Below are positions 8,068 to 17,565 of a stretch of DNA of 64,000 bases, one piece after another; within the stretch, counting starts at the first letter, position 1; every line of letters begins with the position of its first letter. The position numbers were made by a program, and so were the translations under genes. The DNA comes from Parasutterella secunda (GTDB lineage Bacteria; Pseudomonadota; Gammaproteobacteria; Burkholderiales; Burkholderiaceae_F). The stretch lies in the NCBI RefSeq assembly GCF_016901835.1, contig NZ_JACJKX010000007.1:36018-100017 (forward strand). Reading direction: 5' to 3'. The notes under the pieces were generated by a model. The model was given only the letters and a program-made list of their open reading frames with translations, was not told where the DNA came from and did not search any database.

Positions 8068-9353
8068 TCAAGCAATCCCCTGAAGTTTCAGGGAATACAA
8101 TCCCAACCGTACGAACAAGGCGTTCGGGATACATATCCGCATGTGTGGGGCTCTGGCGTTCCACCATGGTCCTTTGCCGTTATAGGCCGATTTCCAGGCG
8201 TTTTGCTCATCCAACCCTCTTCTGCGCAGCTCCTTTTGCCTTGTTCCAGGCTTTTTCCAGGCTCGCCATATCAAGCATCTCAGGTGAGTTCGGATATTGA
8301 TGTCCAGCTTTTCAAAGAACTCTTTTCGAGTATCTAAACTGAAGTAGTTCCGCCACCCCCTCAGTAGCTGTGTAAGCTTTTCAATGGCGAAGCTCAATGA
8401 TGTGCCTCTACTCCGTCTGTAGATAACCTTCAGCTTTTCTTTTAACCGTTTGACTGATTTCGGCGCCACGATAATACGTGCTGGACGTATCGGTGGAATG
8501 TGTACCCAAGAAAGACTGACTCGTATGGACGAAAGGTACCGCTCTTATCACGGTTTACCCGTAATTTGAGCCCTCCCTCCAAATATTTCGTCACACTTTC
8601 GAGCACTCGCTTTGCCGCCTCTTCGGACTTCACATAGATGTTGCAGTCGTCAGCATATCGGCAGAACTTATGTCCCCGTTTTTCCAATTCACGATCAAGC
8701 TCCGTCAGCATAATGTTCGACAAAAGCGGACTTAGGGGGCCACCCTGAGGTACCCCTTCTGATCTGGGCTTGACTAATCCGTTCTCCATGATTCCGGCGT
8801 TTAAATACTGACGAATCAGTTTCAGGATCTTCTTATCGTCAACTACCTTAGCGATACGGCTCATTAGAATGTCATGATTGACTCTGTCAAAGAACTTGGA
8901 CAGATCCAATTCAACCACCCATTTATAGCCTTGTTTGATGTATTCCTGTGCTTTCAGTACAGCCATCTGAGCACTGCGACCCTGACGGAAACCGTAACTG
9001 TTGTCACTGAATTGCGGATCAAACATCGGTGTTAGGACGTTGACTAGCGCCTGTTGTATCACTCGGTCAATGATCGAAGGAATGCCGAGCATTCTTGTAC
9101 CCCCATTGGGTTTGGGAATGTCGACCCGTTTTACAGGAAGCGGAATATAGGTTCCATTGATGATTTTCTGGCGGATTGTTCCTCCGTGTTGTTTCCAGTG
9201 GTCTCTTAACTCATCGACAGTCACGTGGTCTACACCCGCGCTTCCGTGATTCGCTATGACTTTCTGGATGGCTTCCTCGATGATCATGCCGTGCATGACT
9301 GTTTCGATTCGGCACCATTCAGGATCTGCTTTCGTCCACTCTCGGTTCGTCAT
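8068..9353 (-). pseudogene. ltrA: Group II intron reverse transcriptase/maturase, frameshifted (outer intron)
   Basis: The reverse transcriptase half (from ATG 9353, with AAAAGGAG eight bases upstream) shows RMLGIPSIIDRVIQQAL, the SYGFRQGRSA motif, the catalytic CRYADD and the VPQGGPLSPLLSN motif. The frame is lost near 8490. The maturase half continues in another frame: APKSVKRLKEK, LLRGWRNYFS, and a C-terminal segment with WKKPGTRQKELRRRG. One extra base near 8490-8493 would restore a continuous FHRIRPARIIVAPKSV junction. As it stands the protein would be truncated before the maturase domain, so this copy is probably unable to splice or move by itself. Confidence 0.85.
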
Positions 9354-9512
9354 AATCAAAACTCCTTTTGGACAGGGGCCAGCGACCGATCACAGATTCC
9401 GTCTGCTCTCGGAAGAGTCCTGTTCCGACACTGTGTGCTGGATAATTTATTGATCATGAGAGTCGAGTAGAGGGATAGTCCATACAACCTGAGGGGACTT
9501 CCCTCCCTCACA

Positions 9513-9546
<34 letters not shown>

Positions 9547-9561
9547 TCAAATCAACATCGG

Positions 9562-10857
9562 TTAGTATTGCCAAATAGTTTTAGTTATCCGTGGTGGCTT
9601 AATGAAGCGATCCCATAACTCAGCAAATCGTTGCTTTGTCATTGGTCTTTTCTGTCCCCTACGTCTGAGCATCAGCAGTGTCATACGGTGTACGCACCAC
9701 ATGAAACCTACTATGGCTTTCATGTTTCCATTGATGCCATAGTAGTTGTAATGTCCTTGTAGCTTCAGATTGATCAACTTCAACGTCTCAACCATTGGCT
9801 GATTGATTCGTTTCTTTAGCCACTCTTTCACTGCCAACCGTTTGACCTTTAGCTTCTTCCTACTGCTGATGATAGCTACCCTATAACTGCCTGTTCGAGT
9901 TTTCCCATTGACAAAAGTAAAGCCTAGGAAATCGAACTTATCTTTTGTTTTAGAAAAACGCCCAAACGGCAAGATACGTGTTTTATCTTCAGCAAGTTCC
10001 AGACCGAATTGATTGAATCGTTCCTTGAGCCATTCCATGATGTTTTCTGCATCGTCTTTTCTCTGAGTCATTAGGAGGAAATCGTCAGCAAAACGACAGT
10101 AGTAAACTCGTCCTTTTGTTCTCCTTTTCACTACTTTCTCTACCCAGAGATCCAGTACATAATGCAAGTAAACATTCGAAAGTATTGGCGATATCAGACC
10201 GCCTTGCGGTGCCCCTTTATCACTTTCCAGAATCTGCCCTTCATCCATAATGCCTGCTTTCAAGAACCTCTTGATATATCTCAGGAAATTCTTGTCCGAA
10301 ATATCATGTTGAAGAAACTTCATCAGCCAATCTTGATCCAGGTTATCAAAAAATCCTTTGATATCGGCTTCCAGCACATAATTCACTCCCTGATGCATGA
10401 CAGTGCTGTCTATATATCTGATTACGTCATGCGCACTTCGCCCTGGTCTGAACCCGTAGGAACAGTCTAGAAAACGCGGCTCGTAGAGCTCAATCAGTAT
10501 ATCGGCCATCACCTTTTGCACCAGTCGGTCTTCATAGCTCGGCAAGCCTAACGGTCTTAACTTGCCGTTGAATTTGGGGATATAGACCCTTTTGACCGGC
10601 AGGGGAATGTATTCAAAGCGCTTCATTCGGTCCACGAGGTTTTCAAGGTTACTCATTAGATGCTCTGCATAGAGCTCCTTGGTCACCTTGTCTACTCCCG
10701 GAGACTTCCTTTGACTTTGTTCATCATGTGCTTGCCAAAGATGAGCTAGATCCACTCGATTTATCAGTGTCGATAACTTTTCATATTTCAGCGATATTTC
10801 CCTTATAGACTTTGGTTTATGGTCCATGTCTTCTGACGGATCTCCAGTATCCAACAT
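9562..10857 (-). CDS. ltrA: Group II intron reverse transcriptase/maturase (inner intron, intact)
   Basis: A complete intron-encoded protein of about 431 residues. The reverse transcriptase domain has LRPLGLPSYEDRLVQ, SYGFRPGRSAHD, LEADIKGFFDN, GAPQGGLISPILSN and the active-site motif CRFADDF. A maturase (X) domain follows, including FLGFTFVNGKT and LQGHYNYYGINGNM. No HNH endonuclease domain is visible at the C-terminus. The ATG at 10857 has a strong GGAGG six bases upstream, so it is preferred over a TTG at 10863. The protein differs clearly from that of the outer intron, so the two introns are not recent copies of each other. Confidence 0.92.
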   Translation of the reverse strand: MLDTGDPSEDMDHKPKSIREISLKYEKLSTLINRVDLAHLWQAHDEQSQRKSPGVDKVTKELYAEHLMSNLENLVDRMKRFEYIPLPVKRVYIPKFNGKLRPLGLPSYEDRLVQKVMADILIELYEPRFLDCSYGFRPGRSAHDVIRYIDSTVMHQGVNYVLEADIKGFFDNLDQDWLMKFLQHDISDKNFLRYIKRFLKAGIMDEGQILESDKGAPQGGLISPILSNVYLHYVLDLWVEKVVKRRTKGRVYYCRFADDFLLMTQRKDDAENIMEWLKERFNQFGLELAEDKTRILPFGRFSKTKDKFDFLGFTFVNGKTRTGSYRVAIISSRKKLKVKRLAVKEWLKKRINQPMVETLKLINLKLQGHYNYYGINGNMKAIVGFMWCVHRMTLLMLRRRGQKRPMTKQRFAELWDRFIKPPRITKTIWQY

Positions 10858-11734
10858 GTTCAACCTCCGTCTAATGTTGATTTGCCGTCCCCTTCGCTCC
10901 GCCTGCTTTCACAGGTTTCATCACTACTATGAGACGGTCCGACTTCTGTTGTTTCTTCAACCCCTCCTTAGTTTTGTTGACCTTGTCAGGGTTTTACCTT
11001 CTTTGAGGAAAACAACAGATCTCCCAGGTACGCAAAATACACCTTATGCACGCTCGCCACGCCCTATGGCCCCGATGGATACTGCCGTCATCTCGCATTA
11101 ACGATGGGGCATTGCTGCCTACTGTGGCGGAAGATCCACATTGGCATCCATTTTTTGACTTAACGGGACTCGATGGCTTCACGCTTTCGCATTGCGGCTC
11201 TCGTACTCCGTTGCCTACGCTTAAACCTCACCTCACGGTCTCGATTCCAAGGCTACGTACTGACTGCTTGCTAGGCTTTGTCAGGTTAGGATTTCCACCT
11301 AACTGTGTATTTAACGCCGAACTGGCGCACCCTCCGAAGTCTACTTGCACTTAAATGTTCGGCCCTTCAGGTTACCCCTACTATGGCCTCGGCTGACTTC
11401 CATCAAAGCATCCCTTCACCTTACGATGTCGGTTACCTTACGGCACTTTGATGGACCTCCCCGGGTATGACGCACTGCTTTCACACTTATACCTGTCAGA
11501 TATACATATTGGGTTCCGTACGTGTATTTGGGCTTTGAAGAAGCACGACTTCTCACCCACCCAATATGCCTCATATCTGCTTCTTGTTCATCAGGTCAGT
11601 GTTTTGCTATCGGTTTCCTCCAGACCTCTTGTTACCAAGACGCCCTTACCGAGTCGCTACTTCTTACCCCACGTCGGGTGAAACGGTGGACTTGCACCAC
11701 CAGCAGTGCGCCCTGCCGGGCGCACATGCAAAAA

Positions 11735-11762
11735 GGGACGTTGCGATGATTCGCAACGTCCC
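11735..11762 (-). terminator. Rho-independent terminator of the autotransporter gene
   Basis: Arms GGGACGTTGCG and CGCAACGTCCC pair perfectly over 11 bp around a 6-base loop, followed on the minus strand by five T. It lies 28 bases past the autotransporter stop. The outer group II intron begins nine bases beyond the stem, at 11725. Confidence 0.9.
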
Positions 11763-11789
11763 TGGCTTCTAGCCCACTAAGTCAAAGAA

Positions 11790-14700
11790 TCAGAAGGCGT
11801 AACGAGCGCGGATTGAGAAGGCATTGTTCATGCGTTCATCACCGCCTACATCCAACTCATAAGAGGCGCCGACCGTCCAATTGCCCGTTTGAGCATTAAC
11901 ACCCAACGTCATTTGAACCGGTGCGTCGTCAATTACTTGAGTCTTGATGGTTTCCGTAGCCGTACTCCAACGAACTTTGCTTGTGGCTTCATCGTCACCG
12001 AAGCTCGGTACAACCGAGATATCAGCCATCGGCGCTACGCTCCATGAGCCGACATTGACATTGCCCGAGAAGGCCACACCCAACGGCACCGTAAAGATGT
12101 CCATCGTGTCGGATTCCGTCTTCAAAGCACCGGTGTAACCGTCAACATCAAGACGCGTCCAACGAAGCCCCGCATGCGGAACGATATCGATAGAACCGAG
12201 TTTGTAGAGGTATTCGCCGCCCAAACCTAAAGTCCATGCATCAGCCTTCACCTCTTCGCCGATGTCCATACCGAAAGCGGTAGCGGACAAATCGGACTTG
12301 GTGTGCATATAGCCGATATCGATCTTACTGTTGAAGTTACCCATACGGTGGCTGCCGTAGAGCGACACACCGACGAAATCGACATCATTGTCTACATCAA
12401 TAGCTGCGTCCTTGGAGCCGCCGTCACCCTTACCGACCGTTACAGCCGCACCGACGATAGCGCCGCACGGAGCCACGGTATCAGCGCCGAGCACAGCCCC
12501 GTAGAGATCCATGTCGTAGCCGCCGTTGCCATACAGATCCTTGGCTTGGTTGAAACCACCCAAGACATCGGCCCAAACCGTCACACCATCGGTGCGATCA
12601 AAGTTACCGGTGAGCGTCATACGACGATCGAGCGAACGATTCATGAGTTCAGAAGCATCCAAAGCAGCGTTGTAAACGCCTGATGTAGCAGCCAGGGCTG
12701 CCGCTTGGTTACTGATTTCAACAGCTTGAGCCTCGGTTTGTACGCCGAACTGAGTATGGTAAGCCAGGCGTGAAAGGAACTTCGTGCCGCGATCGACCGA
12801 TTCAGTTCCTTCTTCATACGACAGGCCTGCATCCTGCCAGGTGTTCAAAAGATCGGCCAATTCCGTACCGACAAGGGTATCGGCACCGGCTGCCAAACGT
12901 TCAGCCGTGTAGGTGATCTGATTGCCGTTTAAGGCCAACGTCACATCCATCAGAGCATTGGCATTAACGATCACATTGTTGATGTTTTCTGCCGTCACAC
13001 CCTCAACGGCTCCAGCCTTAATCACACCGATACCGGTATCGGTGATTTCAGCATTGACCAAAGAGATCTTCGCCTCTTTATCAATTTCAACCGTTCCGAC
13101 AGCTTCCAGAGCAAACGTTTTATCGGTCAAACCGGCTACGTTAAACATCGCCAATGTACCGGCAGCAAGCTTAACGCCACCACCTTGCGGCAAGCCTTCA
13201 TAGCCCTGAGTCGGCATGTTGTCGAGTTTCCCGTTAAGATAAATGGAACCCGTGGTCACTTTCAATGGCGCACCGATGTACATCACGGCTTGAATTGCAT
13301 CCTTGCCGTATTGCAGTTTCGTTGCATCGAAAGCTTCAACTGCAGCCTGTTTATCAGCCCCGTAGACAAAAGTTGAATTTTGACCGACGATTACATCAGC
13401 CTTCAAACCATCACCGGATACCTGTTCAACAGTGAGGAAAGAGCCCTCAGACATCGGCTGACCATCGACCCATGCCGGATCAATAAAGATCATGCCTTTG
13501 TGATCAAGCGTGCCGACCGTTAGGTTACCGGCTGCATTTTGATTGCCGACTGCGATCATACCGCTACCGGAAACCGTATTGATTTCAAACGTACCGGCGT
13601 CGACCACTAATTGACTGTTTTCAGCCATCTCCACTTCGTGGGAAATCGTCCCTTGTGCGTTTTCAACGGCTGCGCCACCCAACTGCAGATTACCGCTTAA
13701 TTGAATGGATTTTTCACCCGCATCTTCACCGAAAGTGACGAGTTCCAGGGATTGACCACTCGTACCGAAAAGGGTCAGGGTGTTGTTTTGTGCAACAGAA
13801 ACGGCCTTACCGGATTCGACAACCAAAGACTTCACGCCAACCGTCTTATCAACAGTCGCCTCTCCACCTTCTTGATCAGCAGGAACCGTCAAATCAACAC
13901 TCGTGGACGAGAAAGGATTATCACCGATTTCATCAAGTCCGACTTCCGTACGCTCATTGCCTTCATTATCAACAAGCGTACCGGTGAAGGTAACCGTACT
14001 AACCGGACTGTTGATGGCTTCGTAAGCCGTATTTGAATAAGCTAAATTCCACTTAGCATCGTTGATCGTAAGAGAACCTTTTATGGCCAAACCGTCCTTC
14101 AAACCGCCGACCTTCGCTTCCGTACCATTTTCACCCAAACCCGTCGTAAAGACTTGAGCGGATGACGTGGTCAGCATGGTTCCCTTAGCGATCGTTAACG
14201 AAGCACCGTCAGCAAGACTGATTTCTTGGGCTTGCATCGTCCCGGCAGACAAGCTGAATTGACCACCCTGACGACCGACAAACTTTCCGACAGTAAAGTC
14301 ACCACCTTCGCCGACAGACATCGTGAAGGTTCCGTCAGAGACCAGTTGATCTGCGTGCAGCGTACCACCCGTTACAGAAGCATTACCTTGAGTGGCTTGA
14401 AGAACTTGAGTTGAAACACTGCCGCCCGTGACTTGCAAAGCCAGAGTGTTGTTAACGACCGGGCGATCGACAACCACCTTCTTCCAGGAGTAATCACCGG
14501 CAGAAACAACAAATTGCGAGGGCACAGACGCTTCGGTCTCACCGGCATCGGGACGAATGATCACACCCGTCATAAAGTCTTCATCGTCGATTGCACCTAA
14601 GATGCCGCCTGCCAATTCAAATCGACCTTCAGTAAGCAAAGCATTGCCGTCGGCGTCAAAGACATCATCGTGCAGGCTTTCGAGATACTTAGCACCGGTT

Positions 14701-16262
14701 TGAACAACCCAATCATCGCTTCCGAAATGACCGTAGTTAATCAAAGTCGTGCCTGCACCTAAAACGACCTTGCCTTCAGCTTCGATATCGCCGTTTTCAT
14801 CATTGGTCAGCGTCACGTTTTCAAGCGTGATCGAATCGGCCACGTCCATGACAAGAGAGTTCGTGACCGTAGCATTGCTGATAGCCAAACTGCCTGTGCT
14901 GAATTGGGCGTGCTCGCCACTTGCAGCGGTTGCAGCATTAAATTTCACTTCCTGTCCGTTACCGTTAATGGCAATGGCACCCATCCCGGTCACGTTGCCG
15001 GAAATATCCACCGCACCGTTGATCGTCATTTCGCCGTCAACGGCAATTGCCATCTTGTCATCAACAAAAACAGCACCGTTCAGTGTGCTCTTACTGCCTT
15101 TAGCGAAGGTAACACCGAAGTTTTCAGTTGTCGGATAGGCTCCCTGATCGTCGCTTGTTTGTTGACCGTCAGGAGGTGTCAAGGTGTGTTCCACATAAAG
15201 GGCGTAAGCATCACCGGCTTCAGATTGTGCAGAGAGAGTAGACTCACCGGTAAAGGTCAAATTCGCATTACCCGTCACATAAACCGCAGTGGCTCGATTC
15301 TCTCCGATACCCTGAGCATTGACAGACAATGTACCGTTGGAGACAAAAGTACCGTTATCGGCAAAAATACCCGCAACATCGTCACCTTGGGCATTGATCG
15401 TTAATGAAGCGCCTTCGCTAACGCTTACGGTTGCAAAGGTATCCGCATTATCCTTATCGGAGTAATGCATGAAAAGGGCATATGAGGCACGATCTTGAGC
15501 GACATTATTGACCGAAATCGTGGCATTACCACGCTCAAACTCCATTTCCGGCGCATCAACTGCGTCGGCTGATAACAAGACGCCGTAGACATCCACACCG
15601 TTTGCATGGGTCGACGAGGCAGAAATCAGAGTCTCATCAGCCGAAAAGACGGCTTGACGTTTATGTTGAGCATCAGCGATCGGATTTTCTAAAAGGTAAC
15701 CGTACACAGCCGATTCGCCATGTTCATCACGCTGCATGTCGGCCGTGGCAGAAATCAACGTCTGACTGCCCGTGAAGTGGAGAACGCCGCCTGCGTGATT
15801 AAAGCCCAACACTTCCAGATAGTTCGGTTGGGAAAGACCGGACACACTCACACTGATACTGGCATTATTGGCCGTAATCGTTTGATCCTGATCTATGCTG
15901 TGCACGCCGGAAATAAATGTCACATCCTGGTGACTGTCATCTCCATCTGCAAAAAGCACACCGAAATTCTCAAAGCCATTGGTAGCTCGAATTTCATCCA
16001 AATCAGATTGGGTGAAGCTTTGATCAATAGAAAGTGTGGGAGAAAGATTATCACCGGTTAGAAGGACTTGATTGGCTAAGACGTCGTGAGAATCGCCCTC
16101 GTCGTAAATCTTCACTGCAGTCCAATTGGTTAAATCAACTGCATCACCGGGTCTTTGTTGAGCTAAAGCTGAATGGGAAACTAAGCTAAATGAAGCTAAT
16201 ACCGCTGCCGCAATCAATGATGTGCGAAAGCGTTTGGTTTGGGGAGGGGCAGAAAATGCCAT
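11790..16262 (-). CDS. Large autotransporter (type Va secreted, beta-barrel anchored)
   Basis: A 1490-residue outer-membrane protein. It has a signal peptide (about 34 residues: basic start, hydrophobic core, cleavage likely at ALA|QQ). The long passenger, about 1200 residues, is rich in G, S, T, N and V in short beta-strand repeats such as those of right-handed beta-helix passengers. The C-terminal translocator barrel is about 270 residues and ends in the expected aromatic residue (RARYAF). ATG 16262 has AAGGAG eight bases upstream and is preferred over an in-frame TTG at 16286. The passenger has few charged or cysteine residues and no recognisable protease triad, so it is probably an adhesin (inference). 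It has its own terminator. Confidence 0.88.
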   Translation of the reverse strand: MAFSAPPQTKRFRTSLIAAAVLASFSLVSHSALAQQRPGDAVDLTNWTAVKIYDEGDSHDVLANQVLLTGDNLSPTLSIDQSFTQSDLDEIRATNGFENFGVLFADGDDSHQDVTFISGVHSIDQDQTITANNASISVSVSGLSQPNYLEVLGFNHAGGVLHFTGSQTLISATADMQRDEHGESAVYGYLLENPIADAQHKRQAVFSADETLISASSTHANGVDVYGVLLSADAVDAPEMEFERGNATISVNNVAQDRASYALFMHYSDKDNADTFATVSVSEGASLTINAQGDDVAGIFADNGTFVSNGTLSVNAQGIGENRATAVYVTGNANLTFTGESTLSAQSEAGDAYALYVEHTLTPPDGQQTSDDQGAYPTTENFGVTFAKGSKSTLNGAVFVDDKMAIAVDGEMTINGAVDISGNVTGMGAIAINGNGQEVKFNAATAASGEHAQFSTGSLAISNATVTNSLVMDVADSITLENVTLTNDENGDIEAEGKVVLGAGTTLINYGHFGSDDWVVQTGAKYLESLHDDVFDADGNALLTEGRFELAGGILGAIDDEDFMTGVIIRPDAGETEASVPSQFVVSAGDYSWKKVVVDRPVVNNTLALQVTGGSVSTQVLQATQGNASVTGGTLHADQLVSDGTFTMSVGEGGDFTVGKFVGRQGGQFSLSAGTMQAQEISLADGASLTIAKGTMLTTSSAQVFTTGLGENGTEAKVGGLKDGLAIKGSLTINDAKWNLAYSNTAYEAINSPVSTVTFTGTLVDNEGNERTEVGLDEIGDNPFSSTSVDLTVPADQEGGEATVDKTVGVKSLVVESGKAVSVAQNNTLTLFGTSGQSLELVTFGEDAGEKSIQLSGNLQLGGAAVENAQGTISHEVEMAENSQLVVDAGTFEINTVSGSGMIAVGNQNAAGNLTVGTLDHKGMIFIDPAWVDGQPMSEGSFLTVEQVSGDGLKADVIVGQNSTFVYGADKQAAVEAFDATKLQYGKDAIQAVMYIGAPLKVTTGSIYLNGKLDNMPTQGYEGLPQGGGVKLAAGTLAMFNVAGLTDKTFALEAVGTVEIDKEAKISLVNAEITDTGIGVIKAGAVEGVTAENINNVIVNANALMDVTLALNGNQITYTAERLAAGADTLVGTELADLLNTWQDAGLSYEEGTESVDRGTKFLSRLAYHTQFGVQTEAQAVEISNQAAALAATSGVYNAALDASELMNRSLDRRMTLTGNFDRTDGVTVWADVLGGFNQAKDLYGNGGYDMDLYGAVLGADTVAPCGAIVGAAVTVGKGDGGSKDAAIDVDNDVDFVGVSLYGSHRMGNFNSKIDIGYMHTKSDLSATAFGMDIGEEVKADAWTLGLGGEYLYKLGSIDIVPHAGLRWTRLDVDGYTGALKTESDTMDIFTVPLGVAFSGNVNVGSWSVAPMADISVVPSFGDDEATSKVRWSTATETIKTQVIDDAPVQMTLGVNAQTGNWTVGASYELDVGGDERMNNAFSIRARYAF

Positions 16263-16372
16263 AACATGTACTCCTTGTAAAATCAAAAGAGATATATGTC
16301 ATTGTAGGCTTTTAATCTGCCCAAAAAAGATTAATTGTCTTCTCTATACAACAAAGAGTTAGAGGCAAAATC

Positions 16373-16591
16373 TTAGCGGCGGCCGGCTGCCTGATCTTTG
16401 GGCGCTTGAGCCGGTGCGGCAGGCGCTTGAGCGGCAGAATCATCCTTTTCTTCTACCCATTCCGGGAACCATGCATCCGGATCATCCACCTCTTTGCCCC
16501 AGCCGGCAATAATGGCGGCTACGACAACAATCACGAACAAAATGTTGAGAATCAGACGAATGGTCTTTTTAATTTGGGCCATATCGGGCAT
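16373..16591 (-). CDS. Small single-pass membrane protein, unknown
   Basis: Seventy-two residues with one membrane helix (about residues 12-30, ILNILFVIVVVAAIIAGW) and an acidic, then Ala/Pro/Gln-rich tail (AAQAPAAPAQAPKDQAAGRR). The ATG has GAGGAG six bases upstream and lies three bases after the upstream gene's stop, so the two are almost certainly co-translated. No family is recognised. The short tail could be periplasmic or cytoplasmic. Confidence 0.7.
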   Translation of the reverse strand: MPDMAQIKKTIRLILNILFVIVVVAAIIAGWGKEVDDPDAWFPEWVEEKDDSAAQAPAAPAQAPKDQAAGRR

Positions 16592-16594
16592 GGA

Positions 16595-17089
16595 TTACTC
16601 CTCTTCAGACTTATCCACAGGAGGGGTTTCATCGGGAGCAAGGCCTGCAAAATAATGGGCCCAGCCGCTCATGAAAGCATAATATTCTTTTCGCGAAATG
16701 GGTTCTTTACCCTGCTGCGGGGCTCGGGCATGCTCAAGAAACGCCTCTAAAAAACGCCCGAGCGCACGAACGATCACGTCGTCTTCCCCTTCGCCCTCAT
16801 GACGCGCCAAGTGTTCACGCAGGGGGTCACCTGCCCAATGAACTTTCTTATTGATGCGTTTGTCTTTGACCCTACCTTGGAAAATGCCCAATAAGTCTTC
16901 GTACACATCCTTAGCCTGATCGTGAATATCGGCTGCCTCCGGATGATACGGTTCATTTTCCTTGATCCATTGACTCGTTGAGACCGTGATGGCCAATTCT
17001 TCCAGAAGCTCCATCACGATATCGGGGTTACTCACATCAATCAAAGGCAATTGTTTGACCGGTTTACTCAATTGACCGAATAATGCCAT
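16595..17089 (-). CDS. Conserved-looking cytoplasmic protein, unknown
   Basis: A 164-residue soluble protein with no signal or membrane segment and a mainly helical, acidic composition. The N-terminus MALFGQLSKPVKQLPLIDVS is distinctive. The central region has several His residues and the tail is acidic (PVDKSEEE). I do not recognise the family. It sits between a DUF1178 gene and the small membrane protein with minimal spacing, in the operon that continues from the lipid A genes, so it is probably expressed with them. Confidence 0.65.
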   Translation of the reverse strand: MALFGQLSKPVKQLPLIDVSNPDIVMELLEELAITVSTSQWIKENEPYHPEAADIHDQAKDVYEDLLGIFQGRVKDKRINKKVHWAGDPLREHLARHEGEGEDDVIVRALGRFLEAFLEHARAPQQGKEPISRKEYYAFMSGWAHYFAGLAPDETPPVDKSEEE

Positions 17090-17108
17090 TTTTCATTCAC
17101 CTGCTAAC

Positions 17109-17546
17109 TTAATTATTCTCATGCACGACGCCTTCGGGCAGAGGCAATACACCGATCCCTTCATCGAGAAGTTCTTCGGCTTCTTCAACGGTACAGCGCC
17201 CGTGAATTCGACGTTGCGGCGCTTTACCCTGATGCACGGCGCGAGCCTCTTCTGCAAAACGTTCCCCTACGTTTTCACTGTCCTTTAAAAGGGTACGGGC
17301 AGCGCTGTAAACCTTGCTGCGAATTTCAGCCTCAAGTTCCCTGTCGGACATTTCCGTTTTGGCTTTATCGCGCGAAGCCAACACATAAGAGGCGGTCGGC
17401 ACCCGTTTGACATTGGTCGTATCGCAATAAGGACACGCCACGAGATGAGCCTTGATTTGTTCGTCGAGACTTTCGACCGAATCAAACCAACCCTCAAACC
17501 GATGACCGAATTCGCAAACGCAATTGAAAACTTTCAAGAAGAGCAC
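17109..17546 (-). CDS. DUF1178 family protein (zinc-ribbon-like)
   Basis: About 145 residues matching DUF1178, small proteobacterial proteins of unknown function. It shows the N-terminal KVFNCVCEFGHRFEGWF pattern, a CPYC knuckle and PTASYVL, and a helical C-terminal half. Two Cys pairs (CVC and CPYC) could bind zinc. The frame opens with GTG at 17546; a TTG three codons later would give the MKVFN start usual in the family. It follows the RNA methyltransferase gene by 19 bases and is likely in the same operon. Confidence 0.75.
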   Translation of the reverse strand: MLFLKVFNCVCEFGHRFEGWFDSVESLDEQIKAHLVACPYCDTTNVKRVPTASYVLASRDKAKTEMSDRELEAEIRSKVYSAARTLLKDSENVGERFAEEARAVHQGKAPQRRIHGRCTVEEAEELLDEGIGVLPLPEGVVHENN

Positions 17547-17565
17547 CCAAAGAGTTCAAAGACTG

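Noticed and set aside
10858..11720. Several 60-100 codon frames between the inner maturase and the autotransporter
   Set aside because: They lie in the structured RNA domains of the two group II introns and have no coding character.
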